DNA of 64,000 nucleotides, from NCBI GenBank assembly GCA_905221605.1, contig CAJNDS010002478.1, positions 294,864 to 358,863 of the forward strand, written 5' to 3'. A program made the position numbers and the translations under genes. The notes under the pieces were generated by a model, which was given only the letters and a program-made list of their open reading frames with translations, did no database searches and was not told the origin of the DNA. This document shows positions 50,925 to 60,129 of the stretch, piece after piece (the stretch's first letter is position 1; each line of letters starts with the position of its first letter). Origin of the DNA: Symbiodinium natans. Lineage: Eukaryota > Sar > Dinophyceae > Suessiales > Symbiodiniaceae.

Positions 50925-51417
50925 CTTTGCATCTAACTTAACACGTCAAATATAAAGCTATCTCTTGCCATGTTTCTATGCAGGAGCAGCTGTCCCCAAC
51001 CTAAGCCTTGGCTTTCCCGCACTTTCCTTGGCCTCTCCTCCCCATAAGCCCCTCAGCCCAGCAAGCCGAAACGCGGCCGCTTCGGTGTATCCGGCCAAGG
51101 CCTCGGGGATGCGAGGGTGGCACATGGGGCGTGCGCTCTTACTACGAAGAACTCAACACGCTCTCACCATATTCTGAACAGGGAAGTCGGTTCACGATCG
51201 AAGCGACACAACGGGAAAGGAACAGAACCATACTACAGTTTAGCTTCGCCTCCTTTGCATCACATTATCATACAAGCTCTTTGCATCGGCGACTGCCATA
51301 GCAAGCGCTCAGCATGCTTGGGATCTAGCTCAGCTTCTTCCTCCTGCAATTCCAGCATGTTGCTTTGTGACGATTACAACTCCCTTGATGGACATTCACC
51401 TCATCGACGCCAGAGGT

Positions 51418-53290
51418 TAAGAGAAAAGTCGCAGCCTCCCAATCCTCGAGGAAGCCACGCCGCTTCGTCTGGGAGACCTTAAGACAAGAGCCAGCTGTGA
51501 CGTGTAGGGTTTAGGGTTTAGGGTTTAGGGTTTAGGGTTTAGGGTTTAGGGTTTAGGGTTTAGGGTTTAGGGTTTAGGGTTTAGGGTTTAGGGTTTAGGG
51601 TTTAGGGTTTAGGGTTCAGGGTTTAGGATTGAGGGTTGAGGGTGGGATAACGCTCCGAGCCTGCTGGTTGAAGTCGAAGTAATCGCGGTTTTCCTTGCCG
51701 GCTGCTTGTGGTGTGCCAATATATGGGGTGGGCTGTCTATCCGCCCTCTGAATATCCTTTGCAGGGCAGCCGCGCTTCTGCGAGGCGATTGTAGTTTTCC
51801 CTAAAGGTTCTGTGTAGCGTATGCGGGGCTCGTCGGGTTCTGTGGGGGTGTCATGGGGCGTCTCCGTCATTCGGAGGGGTACTGAGGGGGTCTTTCGGAG
51901 GGTTGGGCAAGGCGGCCCACTGTTAGGGATTTTGGGCTGGGGCCCCCCTGGTAGGGAGGGCGGCGCAATACTCTGATTTTGCTGCCTTATCGACTCTTCG
52001 CGGCTCCCACCACAGACTCGTGACAAGAATTTCTCGCGGCTTTCGCCAGTCGTCACTACAGCATTTTCGGGTGGGTGGAAGAACCCTCTCTTTGCTACAT
52101 TCTTTGTTTCTTGGCCGCCCTACCCACTTCACTTAGGCACAAGCACACGAGCACAGACAAGAAGTGCACCGCAGCTTTTGCAAAGCCTTTTGACACCCCT
52201 CAAGCCTATACCAAACGGGACGCGGTCAAGGTTTCGGGTTTACGGCTCGGCTGCTCTCCGGCGCTTTCCGCATTTGCAGCCTGACCCGTGTCCACAAGAA
52301 ACTCCGAGGTGCACCACTTGGGGGGTTACGAAAATAGGGGACCCCTTTCAACAGACCCCCCAAACAGTAGGATTCCAGGATTCCCCTATAGCAAGGATCC
52401 AAATAAGGTACCCCTGATATATCCTAATATCGTAAACCCCCCACATGGACCGCCGACGTGCACGTCCCGTGCCGCGCAAGTGTTTGCAAATATGTCCTTG
52501 TTCCTTACCTTCTGTCTTTTCTATTCTCACTCCCTTTCCAGAATTTTCCAGAGACCAAGACAAAAAAAAACAACAACACAAAATGGGCACTAAAATGAAG
52601 CACCGACAAAGTCTGACTAGAAACCTAAGCAAACAACTTAGTGTGGCATGCACACATGCTGCCATGAACTCAAAGTGTGCTCTAACTGCCCGAACCTTGC
52701 CGGTGAGCTTGTTGACCTGGCAAAGCGAATGCCGAAGGTATCCCGGGGTTCTTCCGTAGGAACCATCAGAAGTCAGCTGCCTTCCTCGCCACGAAAGCAA
52801 GTTCCGCTGCCAGCGCGGGGAGACCCGTGTGGCCTAGCGGCTTGCAGTCTCCATGTGGGAGTTTACGAAAAAAGGGACCCCTTATAATAGATCCCAAATA
52901 ATAGGATTCCCTCATCACCCCAATAAGGCACCCCTTAATTTCGGAAACCCCCATATGTAGGGCTTCTGAAGGGCTCGGGTTGCCTAAAGCCCATCTAAAC
53001 CTGACAGAGGCGTGCAGCACATTGCGGCCTGCTGTTTCCTCAGCAGCTTCGATGAGGCCCAGCCTCAGTTGGGGGCTCTGAAGCCTACGGGGCCTCCTAC
53101 GGGCTTCTCCAAATCCGGCTCTAAGGGACCGGCTGCCCGGCAAGCGATGAGGCCTCCTTCTTCAAGGCAGCCCTGGGCAGGCATTGAATCGAGGATATCA
53201 AAGTCATTACGGGTAGCCCAAGGTCCAGACGCTCTTTGCATCGATTGCACCAGCAGAGCTTCGACTTCAGCGATCTCCTGCATCTCTGGG
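51418..53290 (-). CDS. Hypothetical multi-exon gene whose introns are IR-100 elements and a telomere-like array
   Basis: In minus order: exon about 53283-53080 (QEIAEVEALLVQSMQRASGP, RNDFDILDSMPAQGCLEEGG); exon to 52949 (LGLIEAAEETAGRNVLHAS ... GNPSPSEALHMG); IR-100 intron 52948-52841 (108 nt); exon from 52840 (PLGHTGLPALAAELAFVARK); exon about 52720-52620 (CQVNKLTGKVRAVRAHFEFM); exon ending at 52438 (CKHLRGTGRARRRSMWG); IR-100 intron 52437-52317 (121 nt); exon from 52316 (WCTSEFLVDTGQAANAESAG); exon about 52106-51652, Pro-rich (SREESIRQQNQSIAPPSLPG, KENRDYFDFNQQARS); array-filled intron 51651-51478 (174 nt); last exon 51477-51418 (VSQTKRRGFLEDWEAATFL, TAA). The last join keeps phase 0. No domain recognised; the 3' half is disordered and Pro/Thr-rich. 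Upstream exons may include 53455-53619. Confidence 0.55.
51505..51646 (+). repeat. Telomere-like array filling an intron
   Basis: About 20 TTTAGGG units, perfect except the right end. It occupies most of the 174-nt intron 51478-51651 (donor CGGAGC|GTTATC, acceptor TCTTAAG|GTC on the minus strand). Confidence 0.97.
52321..52442 (-). mobile_element. IR-100 element, copy 9 (reverse)
   Basis: GGGGGTTACGAAAATAGGGG at the left and AATATCGTAAACCCCCC at the right, with GTAGGATTCC in the core. Longest copy (122 bp), with an extra partial duplication of the core (GGATTCCAGGATTCC). Constitutes the intron 52317-52437. Confidence 0.85.
52857..52952 (-). mobile_element. IR-100 element, copy 10 (reverse)
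   Basis: GGGAGTTTACGAAAAAAGGG at the left, ATAATAGGATTCCC core and TAATTTCGGAAACCCCC at the right. Flanks CATGTG and ATATG give extra inverted symmetry outside the ends. Makes up most of the intron 52841-52948. Confidence 0.85.
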
Positions 53291-53454
53291 GCGAGGCAGC
53301 GTGGACGGGAACTACATCCAAGCCTTGCCTTGCCTGCACACTAGGCCTTACTTTAAGAAGTGGAAAGCGTTGCCATCCAACCCATCTCACAGCCCGGATG
53401 CAAGGAGCAGCTCCCAAAAGCGAGAGAATTAGAGAATTCGGGGGGGGGGGGGAT

Positions 53455-53619
53455 ACCCCTGACGTGTTGCCCCGACTGGGAGGCCCGCGCCTCATCAAGC
53501 TGAGACACAGCTGCATTGCTGGGCTTCACCTCGCAACTTCTCCATCCCCGGTCCCTGGTGATCCCCTGCTTGGTCCTGTTTTCCCTTCTTAGCATTCGCT
53601 CTTTGTAACATACCACCAC
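53455..53619 (-). CDS. Possible first exon of the 51.4-53.3 kb gene
   Basis: Minus frame MVVCYKERMLRRENRTKQGI then SNAAVSQLDEARASQSGQHV RG, coding-like. A poly-G (plus) run at about 53440-53452 follows it. Confidence 0.4.
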
Positions 53620-53628
53620 TGGAGGCCA

Positions 53629-53962
53629 GGGTTTATGGCTTAGGGTTTAGGGGTCCAGGCTCAGGAGCAAGAGACTCTTTAGTAAGGTCTGGGTGGCTCT
53701 CAATGCATCAAGGCTGCAAGGCCCGTGAGCTCTTCGGCGGGCAGATGCCCCTCGGCACATAAGGGTTTGGGTTTGTTTTAGGGTTTAGGGTCTTTGGGGC
53801 TTTCGGGTTTGAGGATTTTTAGGGCTTTAGGGTTTTTCGTGTTTTCGGGTTTTAGGGCTTAAGGGTTTTAAGGTTTTCGGGCTTTACATGGGTTTGAGAT
53901 GGGTTTTGGGCTTTATGGTTTTAGATGGTTTAGGGTGATAGGGTTTTAGGGTGTTTGGGGTT
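53629..53962 (+). repeat. Two decayed telomere-like blocks
   Basis: 53629-53656 and 53762-53962: strongly degenerate TTTAGGG words (GGGTTTTAGGGCTTAAGGG, TTTTCGGGCTTT). Old arrays compared with the perfect ones elsewhere. Confidence 0.75.
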
Positions 53963-54113
53963 CAGGTGTTGGCAGGGCAATGGAAGGTCTGAGCTGCCGG
54001 CATTCCGCGGGATTCCTGAGGCCCAACTCATACACAGAACACTTCAACCAAGATTCAAGTCCAACACGCCCAGCTTGTTTCCCAAACAACCGAAGAACAC
54101 CAAAAGAGAGTAC

Positions 54114-54163
54114 ACCCTAAACCCTAAACCCTAAACCCTAAACCCTAAACCCTAAACCCTAAT
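54114..54163 (-). repeat. Telomere-like array (CCCTAAA)
   Basis: Seven perfect units; left member of an inverted pair with 54250-54339. The 86 bases between contain GCAG|G and GTAG splice-like words but no single convincing frame. Confidence 0.97.
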
Positions 54164-54249
54164 GAAAATACAAGCTACAAGCAAAAAACGGCAACTGGCC
54201 TGCAGCTGCAGAGGCCGCGGACGGAGTACACTCCTGCGAGTGGCCCACG

Positions 54250-54339
54250 TTAGGGTTTAGGGTTCAGGGTTTAGGGTTTCGGGTTTAGGGTTTAGGGTTT
54301 GGGGTTTAGGGTTTAGGGCCGTTTAGGGTTTAGGGCGGC
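54250..54339 (+). repeat. Telomere-like array (TTTAGGG)
   Basis: About 12 units with variants; right member of the pair. It directly follows (minus strand) the stop codon of the 54341-54598 frame. Confidence 0.95.
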
Positions 54340-54340
54340 A

Positions 54341-54598
54341 CTACTCCACACGGTCAGCCTGATCGTTCGAGAGGTTGAGAGATGGCCCCTCGGGCCTCGG
54401 CACACGAAATAGGGACCAAAGCGGTCCCCCCAAGCAAAACGCAGCAAGAAACCCAGTCCAAGCCAGTGCTGGGCACCGTGGCACCTTCAGAAGGTACTCC
54501 AAGACAAAGTGCTCGAACCTGGGCTCTCTCGTTACGCGAAACTCCCAACCAATAAATAAGAAAATGCAGGTGAAGTCCCCCCAAAGTGGAGACTCCAC
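54341..54598 (-). CDS. Hypothetical membrane protein, C-terminal exon
   Basis: Minus frame GDFTCIFLFIGWEFRVTREP RFEHFVLEYLLKVPRCPALA WTGFLAAFCLGGPLWSLF, then a polar tail and TAG at 54341. Two hydrophobic helices are visible. An overlapping frame (54354-54719) begins with charged TMLLEKSQARAQRWPGLKKT, probably an upstream exon of the same gene. Confidence 0.45.
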   Translation of the reverse strand: MESPLWGDFTCIFLFIGWEFRVTREPRFEHFVLEYLLKVPRCPALAWTGFLAAFCLGGPLWSLFRVPRPEGPSLNLSNDQADRVE

Positions 54599-54758
54599 GG
54601 GTTTTTCTTTTTTCGCCCTGTTGAGTCTTTTTCAGTCCGGGCCACCGCTGCGCCCTTGCTTGGCTCTTCTCCAGGAGCATTGTCTGAAGCCGGAAACAGG
54701 CACGGCCCGCCTCACACACGACAACAAGGGGGTCTTGATACGTCGAGACAATGTCTTT

Positions 54759-55238
54759 TCATCTCCAACGCGGACGCTCAGCTGGCGAAAGGTGCACCTC
54801 TTGTTCATCGGCAGGGCTGTTCTGGATCCTCGCGCGCTCTGCACATGGTGGTGTTTGGGTGCAGGTCTCACAGGAAGAGCTGGATCCCACAAAGGTGGGT
54901 CCCTCCTGCTGCAGACCTCCGTCTTCAGCCCTGAGGCCACGGACCGCAGGGCGGAGTCGACCTGGGAAGCGTTTGCATTTCGGATCACTGGCTATTACTG
55001 ACGATGGCCTCCCTGATAGGCGCATTGAAAGTCTGAGACAGAATACAGAGAATATACGTTGGAAAAAAGAGGCAATGGCCAGAACAATGCTTTTGCACGT
55101 TGCGACAGTCTGGGCTGTGCGCGGCCCCAGTAAGTGCTGCTGCAATGTCCTGGCAGTGCAGCTAGCAAGCTTGCGATAGCACTTAAAGTGCAGCTGCTGC
55201 CCTTGGAACCTTCCTAAGCTTAGAGAAGCTCTCATCAA
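54759..55238 (-). CDS. Hypothetical exon(s)
   Basis: Minus frame with GRLRPAVRGLRAEDGGLQQE, CTQTPPCAERARIQNSPADE QEVHLSPAERPRWR and a hydrophobic stretch upstream (SIVLAIASFFQRIFSVFCLR). A second minus frame (54632-54988: NANASQVDSALRSVASGLKT) is open over the same bases, so the boundaries are uncertain. Confidence 0.35.
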   Translation of the reverse strand: MMRASLSLGRFQGQQLHFKCYRKLASCTARTLQQHLLGPRTAQTVATCKSIVLAIASFFQRIFSVFCLRLSMRLSGRPSSVIASDPKCKRFPGRLRPAVRGLRAEDGGLQQEGPTFVGSSSSCETCTQTPPCAERARIQNSPADEQEVHLSPAERPRWR

Positions 55239-55244
55239 GGGACT

Positions 55245-55340
55245 AAAAGAGGGACCCCGATAAGGGACCTTAGGGGCTATTTAGGAGTTATTTAGGTACA
55301 TAGGGGACTACACAAGGAATATCTAGGGGTTGTATACGGG
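55245..55340. repeat. Possible short inverted-repeat element of another family
   Basis: Words like AGAGGGACCCCGATAAGGGACC and TTAGGGGCTATTTAGGAG recall the style of IR-100 and family B (also seen near 19985-20065 and 57248-57310) but no clear duplicate was found. Confidence 0.35.
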
Positions 55341-55649
55341 TTATACGTCCAACAGTCCTACCGGCCTTAGCTCGCTGCGCAGGATCACTGGGAAAGTTGC
55401 CGGGTGCCATTCTCCCTGGCAGGGCTTCGGACTGTCCACAGTGGGCAATAGGACTCCTATGCCCCCATCTTCAAAAGAAAGAAAGCTCCCTTCGTCTATT
55501 CCTGGGCTCTGTACTTGAGAGAAGAGGCCTTCTGTGCCGGCCGCTGAGGGGCTCCGGGGCAGATGAAAAGCATCACTCGGAGCCGAGATGGGGAACAGTG
55601 GAGGACGGCGATGGAAAGCGATGTTGAAGGCTTCGTACGGCTTCTTCAA
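55341..55649 (-). CDS. Hypothetical protein exon
   Basis: Minus frame KKPYEAFNIAFHRRPPLFPI, then FSQVQSPGIDEGSFLSFEDG GIGVLLPTVDSPKPCQGEW, stop at 55341. Coding-like throughout (about 100 residues). No domain recognised. Confidence 0.5.
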   Translation of the reverse strand: MKKPYEAFNIAFHRRPPLFPISAPSDAFHLPRSPSAAGTEGLFSQVQSPGIDEGSFLSFEDGGIGVLLPTVDSPKPCQGEWHPATFPVILRSELRPVGLLDV

Positions 55650-56149
55650 ACATACTCTTGAAGAACTTTTCTTGTACCGAGAGTGCTTGGCCGCATCTCC
55701 CGAACATCAGCGCCACCTTCACTGCGCACGAATGAAGTTTTGCTGCGCTCCCCGCGCGCGACAGAACACTCGCTTCGAGTCGAATCCCTTTCGTACGTAG
55801 TGCTGCGGACGCATGCAGATTCCAGAACCCCGCAACAGCTCCAAAATTCTACTCGATGCGGAATGCCATGTGGGGCTTACAGATGCATGGGTTATCTGTC
55901 AATCACTATCTGTCTGCCACCTTCTGCTATGTGAAAATCTGAAACTGCACGCTGGCCGCGTACTCTCGCTTTGCACTACCACCAGAGCATTGTTGACATT
56001 TGCTGTCTGCAACTGACTCAGCACTGGGCCTGTGCTGCTGGCACAGTCCCGGGCGCTCTTAAGGGTGAGACTTGCAAGGCCTGGCGATCGGCCAAAAAAC
56101 ACGCGAAGAGTTTCGCCTTCTTCCTGCAGACCTGCTCAAGAGACTCAAG

Positions 56150-57159
56150 CCGGGAAGCATACGATCCAGCTGAAGTCCGACAGGCCTCGGCCCGTGCGAC
56201 TGCTCTTTCAGTCCGCATCCTCTGCCTCCAGCTCCTCCTCAGACTCTTCCTGAGCTCCAGATGCACATCAATTAAAGGCAGCTCTGCTGTTGCATTTTTC
56301 CGCCTGCGCAGCGGCATCGTCGGCTTCAGCCGGCTCCTGCAGGCCAACAGCAGGGATGGATGTAATGCATACATACGGGCACAGACGACAATCCGGGATA
56401 TTCCGGGCACAGCCGCAGTTGTGCGGCGATATGCCAGCACTTGAGCACCATTGGGCCGGGCCTGCGCCTGCACACGCGGCCGCTTTGGAGCGCCTGGCTC
56501 CTGATAAGATGTTTCTGCTTGAGAGCAGGCGAAGACAGGGCAAGAGCAGTGCTCGGATGCACCTCCCAGTCGGAGTCATCTTCTGAGTCGTAAGCGCCCC
56601 TGCACGTGACTTGGTTGCAAGCGCAAGACACATAATTTACCATCCGGATTGCCTGCCTCCGCCTCCCCTTCTTTTTGGCCGGCTTCCCCTTCGGCTCGCC
56701 ACGTCCGCGGCCACGTCCGCGGCCCGCAGATGGCTTTGTCTCTTTCATCTTGGCAGCCTTTGTCCCCTTTGAGGCATCAGCCTTCGTCGCCTTCAGCCCT
56801 TTGCCTTTGCGGCCCCGCCGGCCCTCCAGCACATCGACCTTGGCCTCGTGCCGTGATTTGCTGTCGTCCCAGGGATCGGCATCTGTGATCGTCCGGATGT
56901 ACGAGATGATCTCTTCCGGGCGCCCGAAGTTTTCCACTAACGGCCAGATCTTCTCCAGCCAATCGCCAGCAGGGAAACGATTGCGCGCAGGCACCTGCCC
57001 GTCTTCACTACGACCGAAGCCTCCGGTCGGAAATGCCTTGATCCGCTCCTGCCGCAGCTCCTTCGGGTTGAAGGTAGCACATTGCTCAGAAGAGAGGTTG
57101 TACTCTCTCTTGAGCACAGCTTTCAAGACCACGCAGCTGACAATGGAGAGCGCCTCCAT
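56150..57159 (-). CDS. Cys-rich, basic (AT-hook-like) hypothetical nuclear-type protein
   Basis: From 57159, after an acceptor GGTTCAG|G: EALSIVSCVVLKAVLKREYN, then DWLEKIWPLVENFGRPEEII SYIRTITDADPWDD. A Lys/Ala/Arg linker follows with RGRGRGR (AT-hook-like) and KPAKKKGRRR, then VSCACNQVTCRGAYDSEDDS DWE. After an intron, a second exon in another frame (about 56430-56270) has a Cys cluster HNCGCARNIPDCRLCPYVC followed by EPAEADDAAAQAEKC. A third (56250-56160) is acidic (EESEEELEAEDADRKS). Two C-x-C-rich patches suggest metal binding; DNA or RNA binding is inferred from the basic linker. No known family identified. Confidence 0.5.
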
Positions 57160-57164
57160 GAAGA

Positions 57165-58020
57165 CCTGAACCCCCCACGCGATGACAGGAGGCAGGGTTC
57201 ACAAGACACGCAAGACCTGAGCTAGCACTAGAACAATTGCTCTGACTAAGGGGTATAAGGAGGGACCCCTACAAAAAACCCTTGATCTTATTCCCGATGT
57301 AACACAAAGGGGGCCTGCTCAGGTGTAAGTGCTTCTTTCTCCTTCACGGCTCCGTCGTTGGACGCGAGCAAGGCCCCAGCATGCAGGGCAAGGTGATGGT
57401 TGCATTCCTGAGTACAGCCCCCCACTCCGCAGCAGTGGAAGCTTCTACACTATGTTTTCTTGCCTAGGAAACCAGGCAGCTTTCCTTCAGTTCGCAAAAA
57501 CTCATCGAAATTAAATGCAACAATGGTTCAAGCGATGCTATGAAGATGCCGACAGCAAAGGTTGCTAGACACGACGAAGTCTACTGAACGCCGAGCCCTG
57601 AAAGTTCCTGAACACCTCCGACCCAAGGCCAAAAAGCAAGCCCTACGCAGGCCTTGCAAACTTTGCTTTCTGCGACCAAGAAGCGAAAATCACGAGTAGG
57701 GGCTCATTCTCAAAGGAAAATGGCAGGGAGGTCACTGCCGAGGCCAGGAACCTGCAACTGTGATGATTTTGAAACCTACCACTGCTGTTGCTGCTACGAA
57801 TAACTTCTTCACTGATTTTAGTACGTTATATACGTATACACGCAAGATGAGCACCATCACATATCATCGTATGTGTGCGCGTGCGCAGTTCCTGCCTTGC
57901 GAACTGGGATGCAGCAAGTGAGACCTATCAAAAAGCAGATGTAGAAGAACAACCTGAAGAAGTTTTCCCGCACATCGCCGACCATTTCTGCATGATTTGA
58001 GAAAAAGGATGCTGTCAGCT
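57165..58020. other. No firm gene
   Basis: 57248-57310 has AGGGACCCCTAC / TAAGGGGTATAAGG words of the short-element style. The rest is unassigned. Confidence 0.35.
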
Positions 58021-58026
58021 CTCTAA

Positions 58027-58205
58027 ATGATTATGGTTTTGGTTTGGGTTGCAGTCCTAGCCCGGACTGCTAAATTCAGGGTGCCCAAACTGACTGCCCA
58101 GCAACTGGGTGGTCCATCAACTGTCGCCATGCTGGGAGCTTTTGCTGTGGGAGCCGTGGTAGCGGGCCCAAAAGCAAAAAGCTTCTTTATCTTCTGGGTA
58201 GTTAG
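58027..58205 (+). CDS. Possible plus-strand exon, hydrophobic
   Basis: Plus frame RVPKLTAQQLGGPSTVAMLG AFAVGAVVAGPKAKSFFIFW with an Ala/Gly/Val membrane-like helix, followed by a TTTAGGG array on the same strand (58213-58261). A further plus frame at 58270-58430 reads TYKYTTHHGDVHCYHFLVRV. If real, this is the only plus-strand gene in the window. Confidence 0.35.
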
Positions 58206-58212
58206 GGTGGGT

Positions 58213-58261
58213 TTTAGGGTTTAGGGTTTAGGGTTTAGGGTTTAGGGTTTAGGGTTTAGGG
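58213..58261 (+). repeat. Telomere-like array (TTTAGGG)
   Basis: Seven perfect units. Confidence 0.97.
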
Positions 58262-58564
58262 CAGTCCGACATCTGCAATCATCGAACCTACAAGTACACC
58301 ACACATCATGGAGATGTCCACTGCTATCACTTCCTCGTCCGAGTGGCTGGGCGTAGAGAAGTTGCTGCTGCTGCCGAAGCGGAATGCGGCCTGTACCGCC
58401 TCTCCTTCTCGCGCACAGATGTGTATGGCTAGCAAAGATCAGGGAAGACGCAGAGCTTGTCCAGACTGATTTCAAGTCCTCGTGCCGCTGGAGCCGCCTG
58501 CATCTTCCACGCCAACAACCTTTGGAAACTGATCACCGTATATATCTTGCGTGCAACCCAAACG

Positions 58565-58584
58565 CCCCCCCCCCCCCCCCCCCC
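58565..58584. repeat. Poly-C run, 20 C, followed by AG
   Basis: C20 then AGATGCC on the plus strand; a poly-C tract with an AG behind it, which would be an acceptor if the plus strand is transcribed. Confidence 0.95.
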
Positions 58585-58599
58585 AGATGCCATTGATAC

Positions 58600-59463
58600 A
58601 AGAACACACACTCCCCGAAGGCCAACGGCAAGATATGAGAAATGTTTCTTCGTCCGCGGCGCTCCAAGGGCAGCCAGCTCTGCAAACCGCTCCTGCGGCC
58701 AAAAGAAGCAATTGCTTCGAAAGAAGATGAGTCTTCCAGGCAACCTAAACGGGGGCTCGGGCCGCTCGAAGTATCAGGAGACTCTGTTCTCTCTCTAGGA
58801 AGGAGCTCTGACAACATTCGGATCCGCCACAAAGAAGTGAAGAACGGACCTTAGGCTCGCATAGGAACGTTGCCGGGCTGCGCCTCTGAGCGGGTAGTTT
58901 GTAGCCGCTGCAGCTCGCGCAATGCTTTCCGAAGAAACGTGTCCCGCAAAGTTTTCCTGGGCAGAGCCGCTACAAGTAGCAGACTTCAAGCGGAGCGCAC
59001 AACTAGGTCCTTTGCACTCCTGGAACCTGCAACCTCAAGTCCCAAGCCGGACCCATCCGCCAAATCGAGCGCGCGGCTGCTTCCGAAAGCGCTCCATGTA
59101 GACATCGCCCAGTCCAAGGAGCTGCTGAGGGACGAGGGCCTGTGGCCAAGAGCTGAAATGGAAGGAACCGCCAAGCATCACAAGGCTCCGCGGCAGAACT
59201 GGCAGGCTTCTTATGACCACACTCACTCACTTTGTGTTCAAGAGCACGACAAGCAAGAGCAAGCAATTTTTGTAAAGATGGATGGGAAGAGGCACAGACT
59301 AACATTAATCTACAGCACTTTGCTTCATGTCCTGCTAAGGCATAGCAACGACCAGCGTTGCTTTTTGAAGAGGTACAGGCACCCCTTGCTAAATGGGCAG
59401 TTACTCAGCTCTTCAAACGATGGGCTTCGTATTGAGCCACAACTTATAGAACTGTACGGATGA
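58600..59463 (+). CDS. Plus-strand candidate, strand uncertain
   Basis: Plus frames: 58642-58854 (PKEAIASKEDESSRQPKRGL) and 58870-59463, an open frame of 197 codons (RDEGLWPRAEMEGTAKHHKA, then RHRLTLIYSTLLHVLLRHSN DQRCFLKRYRHPLLNG). Minus frames over the same bases are also open (for example LVPQQLLGLGDVYMERFRKQ), so strand and reality are unsettled. Confidence 0.25.
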
Positions 59464-59479
59464 ACGTACTGTTGGTTAG

Positions 59480-59555
59480 TAGGGAATGAGGGAATGAGGT
59501 GCCCTGTATCCCCCTATATACACCCTTTAAGCGACCATATGGGATAATCTGTTAC
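59480..59555 (+). repeat. Family B short repeat, copy 2
   Basis: TAGGGAATGAGGGAATGAGG then TGCCCTGTATCCCCCTATAT and ACACCCTTTAAGCG: about 60 bp nearly identical to 6072-6145. Confidence 0.6.
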
Positions 59556-59677
59556 TAACCGATAGTGAGTGACGAAGGCGCAGAGGCACACAGAAGTTCT
59601 GGGCCTCGCCAAGCCGGACCGGCGTGGTCGCCGCCGACAGGAGCGCCAAGAAGGCCTCTTGCCACCCCCAGAGAGTT

Positions 59678-59738
59678 TAGGGCTTAGGGTTTAGGGTTTA
59701 GGGTTTACAGTTTAGGGCTTAGGGTTTAGGGCTTAGGG
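59678..59738 (+). repeat. Telomere-like array, degenerate
   Basis: About eight TTTAGGG units with TTACAG and GCTTAGGG variants. Confidence 0.9.
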
Positions 59739-60129
59739 GAGAGCATTCGATAAAGCATTCGATAAACTTGACACGTGCGCCACAGCTTTAGGAGCACGGC
59801 GAGAAGAAAAGAGCTCTGAGACGATTGAAGCTGCTCTTGCTGTGAGATCAAGCTTCAAAGCAAGACACGGCAACACCATGCAAAACCCTCCAGCACCCGA
59901 AAAGTTGCAACGCTGCCTCTCTGAAGGCCTCATCCAGGCGGTTGAGCAGCCTGAAACCGGCGTAAACTGGCGTGATGGCAGGCATGCGGAGGTTCTACGA
60001 TGTTCAAGCTTCCCTAGAGGCCCCAAGATGACCCAAGATCGGCGCAGTGGTGCAAATGGATTACAGAAAAGTTTCAAGCAGCTGCGGCCACGAATCCGAC
60101 TCACTGCCGTGTTCCTAACTGCTCTGCCA

